A DNA stretch of 64,000 bases from JADMIH01 sp036399775 (GTDB lineage Bacteria; Chloroflexota; Chloroflexia; QHBQ01; JADMIH01): the NCBI GenBank assembly GCA_036399775.1, contig DASWMJ010000089.1:277388-341387 (forward strand). Reading direction: 5' to 3'. The notes under the pieces are model-generated. The model was not told the DNA's origin. It saw only the letters and a list, made by a program, of their open reading frames with translations, and did no database searches. Shown in pieces: positions 27,054 to 36,500 of the stretch; position 1 is the stretch's first letter, and each line of letters opens with the position of its first letter. The position numbers were made by a program, and so were the translations under genes.

Positions 27054-27211
27054 GCTAATAGTTTACCATTCTCTAACCCAGTTTATAAAGTAGGTTCTTA
27101 CCATCACTACAGTACAAGCTTTTTGGTTCAAAATGAGCCATACAGGCAATCTATACTCGCGCTGGAAGTAGAAGAACGTTGTCTAGCTCCTCATATTTCC
27201 GTAAATAACAC

Positions 27212-27523
27212 ATGCTCGAGTCGAAATCCAGCTACGCGCTCGGGGACACCAGAATGGAGTTAAGTTCATCCATTTGTACCGAAATATGTCCAGGACCCCT
27301 TTTCAAGTGTGTTCCACTACAGTATACTGTGGTCTTGAAACGCAAAGGCTTTTGGCTTGACACTGATGACGAAACTGCCATCGAGCTTCTGAAGAAGCGG
27401 TATGGCGCTGAGTCGGACAGCCAAGTTGTCCGACTGGCTCTGCGCGTCCTTGCTGAAAGCAGTCATCTAGAGGTGGTATTACCACCTAAACCTCTTCACT
27501 CAAGGAAGTCACCAAAGCTGTAG
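27212..27523 (+). CDS. Small putative ribbon-helix-helix protein
   Basis: The protein has 103 residues if the ATG at 27212 is used, but no ribosome-binding site supports this start, so a shorter form is possible. The convincing part is the C-terminal half: FWLDTDDETAIELLKKRYGA followed by DSQVVRLALRVLAESSHLEV, which fits a ribbon-helix-helix fold. It lies 100 bp upstream of the BREX-like operon on the same strand and could regulate it. Confidence 0.5.
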   Translation: MLESKSSYALGDTRMELSSSICTEICPGPLFKCVPLQYTVVLKRKGFWLDTDDETAIELLKKRYGAESDSQVVRLALRVLAESSHLEVVLPPKPLHSRKSPKL

Positions 27524-27624
27524 AAGTAACATAATATGAGTATGAGCAGCTAGATCTTTCCATGCTTAACGACAGCAAGAGACTCGTACACTGTCCATAC
27601 ACGAATTAGGTTGGGGGTTATTCT

Positions 27625-30600
27625 ATGGTTACATACATCAGCGCAGCTGTGGAGCAGCCTTATAAGAAAGGCGTGAGTACCCTGCTATCCAACCAGCAGC
27701 TTTTTTCCGAAGCTTATCTTCGAGAGCTTCGCCTACAAAAACCTGTGTCCTCCGGAGACGCTATCCGTTCCGCGCAGCAAACTATTCGTGAATGGCGCTC
27801 CGAATACCCTAACCTGGAAGGCAACGATGAGCGCACGGCTTATGTTGGGGTATCCCTTAGTGCTCTCGGATTATCCTACGGTCCACACGCCGACGGTTAT
27901 GTGTTGTATGCCGATGAAATACAAGCCGAGCCATTAGGACTTTGTCTCATCGTAGCAGATGAGAACTTGGCAAATACTATGAAGGGGCAGCACCACCAGG
28001 GCAAACTGATACGAGAGCTCCGTCGCGCTTCACTGAAATGGGGCATTGTAACTAACGGTAAGCAGTGGCGACTGTGCAATGCCGAGGCGCCAGCGCCATA
28101 TGAAGTTTATCTTGATGCCAACGTTGATGAGCTACTGCACCAGCCAGAAATCGGTGACTTTGCGCTTTTCTATAAGTTCTTCGGACGCAACGCCTTTGTG
28201 AGAAGCACGGAGCGAAGTAACGGTACGCAACAGTCTGGGCTCGATAGATATCTCGCCGAGTCCGAGCAGCGAACTGAGGCCATTCAGCGTTACCTGCGCA
28301 GCAAGGTCGAACCCGTACTACAATCTCTTTGTCTTGGCTTTGTTCAAGACGCATGGGCGGACACCTACACGCGGGCTGTGCTGAAGGAGATATACGACAA
28401 CTCTATCTATCTTCTGTACCGTATGCTCTTTCTATTCTATGCAGAAGCTCGTGGGCTAATGCCGCTTGCTGATCCCCGCTACCAGAAGATAAGCTTGGCG
28501 TCGATTCTCGAAGATGCAAGGAAAAGGCAACAAGAAGGAGTTGAAAACAGCGACCGTCACTCCTTGTGGAAGCGCCTTGCCAGACTGTGCGAGGTCGTAG
28601 ACAAAGGACTGCTGGACGAAGACAATGGGTCCATGCTGGTAGACCCTTACAACGGTGGCCTCTTCAGCGATGAGAAGAAGCCATACCTCAAGACACACAA
28701 GATATTGGATATACATCTGGCACGAGCTTTGTTTGAGCTTGGGTATATGCAAACCAAGGGCTCAGCACACCCCATAGATTACCGGGATCTCTCGGTTCGC
28801 ATACTAGGCACCCTCTATGAAGGACTCCTCGAATACAATCTGAACGTCGTCGAAAACGAGCCGATAGTAGTGCGCCAGACTGGCGGCAAAGAGATGTACA
28901 TCCCTCAAAGCCAAGCAGGCTATATTAGGCGAACTGAAACTATTCTTGAAGAAGGCAAGGTTTATTTCGCTGACGATAAAGGTGAGCGCAAGTCGAGTGG
29001 GTCCTATTACACACCTGAGGACATCGTCCAGTACATGGTTGCCAACAGCGTTGTCCCCAAGGTTGAAGAGAGGTGCATGGCGATAGGAACGCGCATCGAA
29101 GCCGCTCACGTTGCGCGTCTGATAGCTGTCAATGACGAGGAGCGCCTCCGGACTGAACGCTACTATGATGAAGAAGTGCAGAGAGCAATAAAAAGCGATC
29201 TACTCAGCTTGAGAATCCTCGATCCGACCATGGGGAGTGCCCACTTCTTGGTGGCTGCCGGGCAGGTTGTAGCCAATTCAATCGTGGAAGTGCTCAATCG
29301 CACGGACTGGTGTGCTCCTAGAATTGACGCCGATCCAATAATTTGGAAACGCAGGGTGGTAGAGTGTTGTCTGTATGGGGTTGACTGCAATCCTCTTGCC
29401 CAAGAGCTCGCGAAACTCTCCTTGTGGTTGAGCAGCATTAGAGCTGGTAAACCGCTTACTTTCTTTGAGCATCACCTCAAGAAGGGTAACTCTTTGTACG
29501 GAGCTCCACTAACACGTCTAGCAATGCTGCCGACTGCAAAGAAACGTCCGCCCAACGACATGTTCCAGACGCATTGCAAGCAGACTTTGCGGGTTGTGCT
29601 TGACCGTATGGAAGTCATTAGCAATATGGACTCGGACCATATAGACAATGTGAACGCTAAAGGCGAGATAAACGAGGAGATTCGTAAATTGACGCAGCCT
29701 CTACGCGACCTTGCCAACGTATGGCTAGCCACTCTATTTGATTTGGAAATAGACGAGAACGAATACACTATTCTGCTGCAAGATGTTGCTTATAACTACG
29801 CCCCGGAAGCATGGGAGCCACACGTCGAAAAAAGCGACACATTGCGCGCCGCCCGCAAAATAGCTGAACTGAAGGACTTTTTCCATTGGGAGTTGGAGTT
29901 TCCCGAAGCGGTAGAGGGGTCAACCTGTCAATTCGACGTCATCATAGGAAACCCGCCATATGTTGGTAGAACCCCTGATAAAGCGATTAGCATTTTGTAC
30001 GAGTCAGCTAAAGCGGGAGATCTCTATAGTTGGATATTTGAGCGCTCCCTTAAATACCTGAACAGTGCTGGCAAGCTAGCCATGATCGTTCCACTTTCTA
30101 TAACGTTCAGTCGCCAGCTATGTGGGCTTCGTCGTATCATCTTAGAATCATCGGCAGATACATATATCAGTTCATTCGATGCCTCTCGGGATGGAATCTT
30201 TCCACCTAACGGGCGATCACGGAACCACCAGAGAGCATCCATAATTCTTCACCATCGACGCGGTGGCGATGGACGTGTATATGCCACAAATCTACTGCGC
30301 TGGCTTGCAGAAGAACGCGAATTCCTAATCCCCTCGTTAAAGTACGCCGAAATAACAGAATTTGCTGGAGAAACGAGATTTCACAAACTAGGCGATGACC
30401 GCTTGATTGAGTTTTGGAAGAAGATGGTGTGCTATGGTCGCACGATTGAAGATTTCGCGCTCAATCAAAAGAAAGATTACGTCGAGAATGTGAGTGGCCA
30501 TCCACTTTTCTTAGCTAGTACGGCGGGCTACTTTATCACTGCGATGCCCCAGGTAATTCGTGGAACTGGCGTAAATAAATATTTGTGGGCTGATGAATGG

Positions 30601-31011
30601 ACCCGTGACCTGGCCTTCCTAGCTTTAAATTCTAATGTATTCTATTGGGTTTGGTGTATGCTTGGTGATGGTTTCCACGTAACCGGCGAGGTGGTAAATA
30701 TGATGGCACTGCCAAATGTGCCGATTTCTGATCCACAAACAGTCCAATTGCGAGACAAGCTACTTGGGGCTGCCAACCAGTGCGTTAGCTATCATCTCAA
30801 GTGGGGAAAACGAATACCCAATTACAACTTCAACAAGCGAATGGGTATACTGCTTGATATAGACGAGTGGCTGGTCGGGCACATAGCCCCCAATTTGAAG
30901 CTGCCTCGAGACATATTCGCACAATACAAATCCAACTCGTACTTGAAGCCAATGAATATTGCAGAGCTGTCCGCATCGCAAGACGACGTCATTGATGAGG
31001 TGGCAGAATGA
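27625..31011 (+). CDS. pglX: PglX-like adenine-specific DNA methyltransferase
   Basis: The 1128-residue protein is an Eco57I/PglX-type N6-adenine methyltransferase. GSYYTPEDIVQYMV precedes the SAM-binding motif DPTMGSAHFL (expected DPxxGSGxFL), and the catalytic motif IV is NPPY in DVIIGNPPYVGRT. A ~300-residue target-recognition region follows. The N-terminal ~170 residues resemble the nuclease domain of type IIG enzymes (…KWGIVTNGKQWRL), but the E-x-K catalytic motif is not seen, favouring a modification-only role as in BREX. It is the first gene of a tightly packed six-gene operon; the next ORF overlaps by 4 bp. Confidence 0.85.
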   Translation: MVTYISAAVEQPYKKGVSTLLSNQQLFSEAYLRELRLQKPVSSGDAIRSAQQTIREWRSEYPNLEGNDERTAYVGVSLSALGLSYGPHADGYVLYADEIQAEPLGLCLIVADENLANTMKGQHHQGKLIRELRRASLKWGIVTNGKQWRLCNAEAPAPYEVYLDANVDELLHQPEIGDFALFYKFFGRNAFVRSTERSNGTQQSGLDRYLAESEQRTEAIQRYLRSKVEPVLQSLCLGFVQDAWADTYTRAVLKEIYDNSIYLLYRMLFLFYAEARGLMPLADPRYQKISLASILEDARKRQQEGVENSDRHSLWKRLARLCEVVDKGLLDEDNGSMLVDPYNGGLFSDEKKPYLKTHKILDIHLARALFELGYMQTKGSAHPIDYRDLSVRILGTLYEGLLEYNLNVVENEPIVVRQTGGKEMYIPQSQAGYIRRTETILEEGKVYFADDKGERKSSGSYYTPEDIVQYMVANSVVPKVEERCMAIGTRIEAAHVARLIAVNDEERLRTERYYDEEVQRAIKSDLLSLRILDPTMGSAHFLVAAGQVVANSIVEVLNRTDWCAPRIDADPIIWKRRVVECCLYGVDCNPLAQELAKLSLWLSSIRAGKPLTFFEHHLKKGNSLYGAPLTRLAMLPTAKKRPPNDMFQTHCKQTLRVVLDRMEVISNMDSDHIDNVNAKGEINEEIRKLTQPLRDLANVWLATLFDLEIDENEYTILLQDVAYNYAPEAWEPHVEKSDTLRAARKIAELKDFFHWELEFPEAVEGSTCQFDVIIGNPPYVGRTPDKAISILYESAKAGDLYSWIFERSLKYLNSAGKLAMIVPLSITFSRQLCGLRRIILESSADTYISSFDASRDGIFPPNGRSRNHQRASIILHHRRGGDGRVYATNLLRWLAEEREFLIPSLKYAEITEFAGETRFHKLGDDRLIEFWKKMVCYGRTIEDFALNQKKDYVENVSGHPLFLASTAGYFITAMPQVIRGTGVNKYLWADEWTRDLAFLALNSNVFYWVWCMLGDGFHVTGEVVNMMALPNVPISDPQTVQLRDKLLGAANQCVSYHLKWGKRIPNYNFNKRMGILLDIDEWLVGHIAPNLKLPRDIFAQYKSNSYLKPMNIAELSASQDDVIDEVAE

Positions 31012-31850
31012 CGCTCGGAGAAAACAGTTGGCGGATACCTAACGCCAAGCTCCAGCTCAGTAATGGCTACGCGGCTGACTTTGACCATTTTGCTCGCCTA
31101 CTAAACGTAGTATGCCGGGATGATCGCGGTCGCATCCCACTTGTAGATATAGCTGAAGCAGTGGGGCTTGCGGAGCGCCACATGAAGGGTTTGTGTGGAC
31201 TTGCGTCTGCTCTTGGCCTGCTCCATCAGATAACATACAAGCCAACCCCCCTTGGCCGCCTGATTGAGGCACAGGATCCATTTTTGGATGATATAGGCAC
31301 CCTATGGTTCTTGCATTATGTTATCAGTTCTGATCGCCGGAACCTTGTCTGGAACTGTGTTGTCGCGCATCTGCTACCTAATTATCGCTATGTTACACGC
31401 GAGCAGGTGCGAACTTCACTTCAGGACCTTAGCCCACAGATAAGCGAATACAGTGTTAAGCAGCATATTGGGACCGAGTTCAAGACAGTAGTAGGAGCTT
31501 ACACGAACCAGCACTTCTCCCGCCTTGCTTATCTTCGGGCAGATGGTGACCGATTCCTACTGAGCTATCGAGCGCCTGTGCCCGCACTTGTGCTTGCAGG
31601 CAGTATTACCTGTTTCAGGGACCGATACCGACCAGGGGATACAGCAATACCTGTAGCGGACCTGTTGATGGCCCCAAATAGCCCGGGGGTTGTATTTCAA
31701 CTGGACGAAGCAAAGTTGCGCGCCACTTTAGAGCAACTCAAAAGGCAATCTAATATCTCACTTGAGAGCCGTGCTGACCTTGACCAGGTACGCCTGACTG
31801 ATAACACGCCCTATTACGTATGGATGGAGCGCTACTATGCAAGTGGATAG
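31008..31850 (+). CDS. DUF4007 family protein
   Basis: The 280-residue protein fits DUF4007: LNVVCRDDRGRIPLVDIAEA, VGLAERHMKGLCGLASALGL, then TPLGRLIEAQDPFLDDIGTL and WFLHYVISS. To my knowledge DUF4007 genes usually accompany PAPS-reductase-like genes of phosphorothioation and some BREX type 4 loci. No PAPS reductase is present here. The start overlaps the methyltransferase stop (ATGA). The N-terminal part looks like a winged-helix DNA-binding domain. The function is unproven. Confidence 0.75.
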   Translation: MTLGENSWRIPNAKLQLSNGYAADFDHFARLLNVVCRDDRGRIPLVDIAEAVGLAERHMKGLCGLASALGLLHQITYKPTPLGRLIEAQDPFLDDIGTLWFLHYVISSDRRNLVWNCVVAHLLPNYRYVTREQVRTSLQDLSPQISEYSVKQHIGTEFKTVVGAYTNQHFSRLAYLRADGDRFLLSYRAPVPALVLAGSITCFRDRYRPGDTAIPVADLLMAPNSPGVVFQLDEAKLRATLEQLKRQSNISLESRADLDQVRLTDNTPYYVWMERYYASG

Positions 31851-32322
31851 CTTATCCCGTGTAGATATCCGAGCGTTTGTCGCTATACAAGGCAGAGAGC
31901 GCTTCAAGGCCTTTATCATTCACGGGCACCCACTTTGCGGTAAGACCGCCTTTGCACAAAAGCTGGCAAGCGTGGTCGAAGGGGCTGCCTACCTAGATTT
32001 GCTGCAATATGTCACCGAGCGGCACGACCTTACGTCCAGTATAGATACCCTTGACGTTCCGGCTCTCCAGGACTTGGTGATAGAGTACGCCGGACAGGCC
32101 GAGGCGACATTGCTTCTCGTAGATGATTTGGACTTTCTTCTCCATGTCTGGGGTGACGGCCTGAGCGAATTCAAGGGCATGGTAGAGACCTTATCTGTTA
32201 CCCAAACACCTACCACCATAGCATTCATAATGCAAACTCACCCAGAACTTGAAGAGTGGCCATTACAAAATACCCGCAGGCAAAGTTGCGTTCTGAAACT
32301 TGAAGAGATCATCGCCATATAA
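31837..32322 (+). CDS. Small P-loop ATPase, BrxF-like
   Basis: The 161-residue protein has Walker A GHPLCGKT and Walker B TLLLVDDLDFLL, with VTQTPTTIAFIMQTHPELEE as a sensor-like segment. Size, P-loop and place in front of brxC recall BrxF of BREX type 3; direct homology cannot be confirmed by eye. It overlaps the DUF4007 gene by 14 bp and precedes brxC. Confidence 0.65.
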   Translation: MQVDSLSRVDIRAFVAIQGRERFKAFIIHGHPLCGKTAFAQKLASVVEGAAYLDLLQYVTERHDLTSSIDTLDVPALQDLVIEYAGQAEATLLLVDDLDFLLHVWGDGLSEFKGMVETLSVTQTPTTIAFIMQTHPELEEWPLQNTRRQSCVLKLEEIIAI

Positions 32323-32357
32323 CCGAGTGTCTACAGCACCCATTGAGAGAGGGCAGA

Positions 32358-35300
32358 ATGGCAACACAAACAATTAGCGAGTTGGTACAAGTCCAGAGTG
32401 GTTACACGTCATATGTGGACTTGCGTTTCGAACTTTTCGACGACAACAAAAACATAGGACGCATGTCGCAATACAGGCCCATAACGTCCCACCGACTGGC
32501 CTTCCAGAAACTGGCTAGGTCACTAAACCCGAAAGACAGGCGCGTATACCTGGTAACCGGCTCCTACGGCACGGGCAAATCCCACCTGTCGCTGATGCTC
32601 GCTAACTACATGCAGACGCCGGCCGGTGAGGCACCTATGCCTGACTTCTTCAAGAACTTTGCAGAAGTTGAACTTCCTCTATCTGAAGAGCTTCGAGCTA
32701 AGCGCCCTCACGGGCGGTATCTTGTGGCGTTGTGCGACTGGGGAGCCAGGGCTGACTTTGAAGAAGTTGTACTGCGAGCAGTCGATGATGCGTTGAAGCG
32801 CGAAGGCTTCACCGAGACTCTAGAAACTCCCTACTTGTTTGCTGAAAGGAAGCTGGCGGAGTGGAAAGGGCTGGTTGACCAGGGTGACCCGAGGGGCCAA
32901 TTCTACAGCGATTTTGAGCGAGAGCTAATTGACCGCAACCCTGGGACGACCTTATCTGCCTTTATAAAGAGCCTTAAGGGCTTCGACCCTACAGTTCTTG
33001 AGGAATTCAAGAGGATACACCAGCACGTAACGACTGCGCCCTTTACATACGACAAGAGCGATCTAGTCGCAATACTAGAAAGCACCCTTGCTAGCGCTGC
33101 CTTCAAGGAGCGCTTCTTAGGTCTCTTGGTGCTTTTCGATGAGTTTGGCGACACAATGGATAAGGGCTACCTGAGCCCCAAAGCATTCCAGAAATTCGCC
33201 CAACTGTGCGCCGACACTCCACCAAATTGCGCTAGGCTGGTGTTCGTCGGCACTGCGCACAAAGACCTCACCGCCTACGCTCGGGCGTATAACACTACCG
33301 ATTTTCGCACGGCCAGCGACCGGATAGAGTCGGTGCCACTGACACCCGACGGAATCGAAGACATTATCGCCGCCATAGTTGTGCCACAGAAAGAAAGCAC
33401 CCTGTGGAAAGAGAAGATTGTTCCGAAATCCGCCATCTTCGATAGTCTATTAAATGATTGTAATCGCCTCAAGCTCTTTGACTGGCTCACTGGCCCCAGG
33501 ATACGTAAGGCAATTATCGAAAACATCTACCCAATGCACCCGATGGCTACTTACGCTTTGCTCCAGCTGGCCCGCGACGTGGCATCCAATAACCGCTCCA
33601 TTTTTACCTTCTTCTCGAATGAAATAGGCCAAGATGCCGATCCAGGCTCGTACGGGCACTACGTGGCAACTACACCTATTGAGATGAACGGCAAACTCAA
33701 TTTGTACACCGCGGACAATCTGTGGGACTTCTTCGGGGTTACTCTCAACTCCGACAACCGGGAACTTCGCGACACAGTACGGGGGCAGATCAAGGACTAC
33801 GAAGCTTCAGTGCGCGAGCTCAAGCGCCTAGCCATGCAAGATTCGAGCAGCAGGATGCTCTTTGAGAACGATCTACTCATCATGCGAATCTTGCGGCTGA
33901 TGCTTATCTATAACGTTATCCAGATACCGAACAGCAAGGAAAACCTGCAATTTGGCCTCTACATGACAACCCAGTCGGAGATAACGGAACTCCACAACAG
34001 GCTCCAGTCGCTCACGAAAAAGGGCATACTATATAACGTGAAAGAGATCGGCGTCTACGAGTTTAAGCAAAGTACCTCCATAGATCTTGAAAGAGTTGTT
34101 GAAGACTACGTGAAGAGCGCGGAGAATCTGCCGGGCAACATAGTAGCCGAGCTCAACGAGTTGGTGCCCCTCGACAAGAAGGGCGAGCAGTACATGGACG
34201 CGAAGGACTACAATCTGCCATTCGGCGAGGATAAGCGCCTAGAGCGGCGGCTGGTGCGCGCGGTGGACCTCTTAAGTGAAGTCGACACTCCCTTCGGCAA
34301 GCGCTCATATTTTGAAGCTCTTGAATCTGAGATAGATCAAGAAACCGCCAAGCGTGGTGAATTCGAAGGTATCGCGCTTCACGTGGCGTGTGAAAGCGCT
34401 GAGGACATTCAGAAGGCACGAAACGCATGCGCACGCAACGTGTCGCAACGTGTTGTAGTGGCAATCCCCAAGCAGCCCATAGGATTTCTTGACGCGGTCC
34501 TGGACTTGCGTGCGCTGCTCCATATCGACCAAAACACCGACGCCATGAAGCTCACCGTACAGGATAAGGCAATACTTCATGACCGCCTGAACGGAGACGG
34601 CACGCGACCAGGGGCCCGCGACACTCTACGCAGCCGGCGCGATAAGCTGCTGAATAGCAAGGAGATCAAGTGGTACGGGCAATACGCACAACTTTTGCCT
34701 ACTGACACAAACAAAGTCCATGACGCGGCCAACCAAGTCATGGTGCTCATGTACACGCCGTTCCGCAACCAGTTCGTGCACGATGACTTCAACAAGATCA
34801 GAGTGCGGGATCTGACCAAAAATCAAAGTCTTAAGGAAGCGGTAGAAAAGCTGCTGGACTACACGGAACCTATAACCATTGACGCCAGCTTCCCTCAACA
34901 GCGTGGAGATATCAAGTACCTGCGAAAGTGCCTGCTCAATAACGGCGCCCTTGACCAATCTAAGAAGGCGGAAGGAAGTAAGCTTCGGTGTGAGGTTTCC
35001 GCCATGACTACACCCTATGAGGCTAAACTTCCGAGTCTCGCGGCAATGGTGCATGAGGTACAGAACCTCGGCATGGGTGATAGGCTCAAGATCCGCGACT
35101 GGGCTGCAAAGTATCGTAGAGCGCCATATGGGCAAGGACCTGTTTCACTGGCTATATCGCTCGCGTACCTGGTCCGGGTGTTTGGGGACAGCATTCGATT
35201 CAAGGCCGAAGAAGGGGCCGTGGCTGATCTAATGGTGAATTCATTCGACATGTTGCTTAACTTGATAGATGGGCAACAATACCCCAATGCTTTCCTCAGC

Positions 35301-36500
35301 TATAGGCAGCTTCGTAGTGAGGAGAAAGAACTGATCAAGGCTGTGTACACGCTATTCGGTGAGCCCGCGTCTGCTGTGGCCCGGGAGTACACAATGGTGG
35401 AAGCTTATAACGCTATAAGGGTCTGGTGGAGTGATCTTCCGCCCATAGCACGAGTGCCGGCGCTATATCCCAAAGCAGGATACCCGCACGCTGTGGACTT
35501 CATAGGCGCTTTGCAGAAGATAGAAGCAAGGGACCCGTACTTCTTCCTATTTGATGAGCTACCTTCTGCGTATGGCGCTGAGGCGAGCATGATAATTACT
35601 AAAGATCAGGTAAGCGCTATCGCTGAACAGTTGCCAGAGGACAAGAGCGCCCTGGAGTCCGCCCTTTCTATTGTCGAAAACCAAATCGTAACCGCCTTGC
35701 GCACCATGTTTGGGGTTGCGGGCAACACTTATGAAGACATACTGGAAAGCGTCCGTGTGTGGTACAACAGCCTGGATGCGATACAGCAGGACACCCACGC
35801 GTCGTGGCAAGACCGGAGCTCAATACCGCTTGTGCAGTACCTCAAGACTATGTCCACTATCGAGGACACATTCCTGAACAAGATCCCGGCTAGCCCTGAA
35901 TACGGCATGAAGGCCGTACAGGATTGGATCGCGGATAGGGTTGCGGAATATGTCTCTCGGCTCGAACGCGGGAAAGCTCTTATAGATGATAATCGACTGA
36001 AAGTAGAAGTCCCAAGAATTTCCGTGGATGGTAAACCTCATGCTCTGATACCGGATGGGGAGACCGTTAAGTTCAAGGGCCAGATTACGCTCACTTTCCA
36101 ACATGCAGACCCCGACACTAGAATATATGTAGCCGAAGGCGGGGCTGACCCTACCGATGCGACTTCCCCTCGGCGTGAGGTAAATGGAACAGAGCCTTTG
36201 AATATTCTGGACAATAAAGTTCTCCGTGTGGCTGCCCAGGATGTTGAGGGTAATTGGAGCCGTGCGCATACAGTCCGACTAATCAACGAGCATGAGCAGT
36301 ACCTGGTAAAGCTACCGGAGCAACAGGCGTTACCGGGATACGGAGATACTGTGACATTCATCTTTCCGCCTGATGCCGAAAGCTTTGAAGCCACGCTTCA
36401 GTCCCTGCTCACACTCGGAGTGGAGAGAGGCTTGTTCAGTTGGGAACAGCTTACACGGCGGCTGAATGACATCTCGGACAAGTTGCCAAGGGAGCAGTAA
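32358..36500 (+). CDS. brxC: BrxC/PglY-like large ATPase
   Basis: The protein has about 1380 residues. The N-terminal AAA-type domain holds Walker A GSYGTGKSH and Walker B LLVLFDEFGD, the typical BrxC/PglY (DUF6079-like) signature. A long helical middle and a C-terminal Ig-like beta region (FKGQITLTFQHADPDTRIYV) follow. BrxC-type proteins are essential BREX components of unclear molecular role. The ATG at 32358 has GAGAGAGGG upstream; a TTG 15 bp earlier is in frame but less likely. Its stop shares one base with the pglZ start. Confidence 0.85.
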   Translation: MATQTISELVQVQSGYTSYVDLRFELFDDNKNIGRMSQYRPITSHRLAFQKLARSLNPKDRRVYLVTGSYGTGKSHLSLMLANYMQTPAGEAPMPDFFKNFAEVELPLSEELRAKRPHGRYLVALCDWGARADFEEVVLRAVDDALKREGFTETLETPYLFAERKLAEWKGLVDQGDPRGQFYSDFERELIDRNPGTTLSAFIKSLKGFDPTVLEEFKRIHQHVTTAPFTYDKSDLVAILESTLASAAFKERFLGLLVLFDEFGDTMDKGYLSPKAFQKFAQLCADTPPNCARLVFVGTAHKDLTAYARAYNTTDFRTASDRIESVPLTPDGIEDIIAAIVVPQKESTLWKEKIVPKSAIFDSLLNDCNRLKLFDWLTGPRIRKAIIENIYPMHPMATYALLQLARDVASNNRSIFTFFSNEIGQDADPGSYGHYVATTPIEMNGKLNLYTADNLWDFFGVTLNSDNRELRDTVRGQIKDYEASVRELKRLAMQDSSSRMLFENDLLIMRILRLMLIYNVIQIPNSKENLQFGLYMTTQSEITELHNRLQSLTKKGILYNVKEIGVYEFKQSTSIDLERVVEDYVKSAENLPGNIVAELNELVPLDKKGEQYMDAKDYNLPFGEDKRLERRLVRAVDLLSEVDTPFGKRSYFEALESEIDQETAKRGEFEGIALHVACESAEDIQKARNACARNVSQRVVVAIPKQPIGFLDAVLDLRALLHIDQNTDAMKLTVQDKAILHDRLNGDGTRPGARDTLRSRRDKLLNSKEIKWYGQYAQLLPTDTNKVHDAANQVMVLMYTPFRNQFVHDDFNKIRVRDLTKNQSLKEAVEKLLDYTEPITIDASFPQQRGDIKYLRKCLLNNGALDQSKKAEGSKLRCEVSAMTTPYEAKLPSLAAMVHEVQNLGMGDRLKIRDWAAKYRRAPYGQGPVSLAISLAYLVRVFGDSIRFKAEEGAVADLMVNSFDMLLNLIDGQQYPNAFLSYRQLRSEEKELIKAVYTLFGEPASAVAREYTMVEAYNAIRVWWSDLPPIARVPALYPKAGYPHAVDFIGALQKIEARDPYFFLFDELPSAYGAEASMIITKDQVSAIAEQLPEDKSALESALSIVENQIVTALRTMFGVAGNTYEDILESVRVWYNSLDAIQQDTHASWQDRSSIPLVQYLKTMSTIEDTFLNKIPASPEYGMKAVQDWIADRVAEYVSRLERGKALIDDNRLKVEVPRISVDGKPHALIPDGETVKFKGQITLTFQHADPDTRIYVAEGGADPTDATSPRREVNGTEPLNILDNKVLRVAAQDVEGNWSRAHTVRLINEHEQYLVKLPEQQALPGYGDTVTFIFPPDAESFEATLQSLLTLGVERGLFSWEQLTRRLNDISDKLPREQ

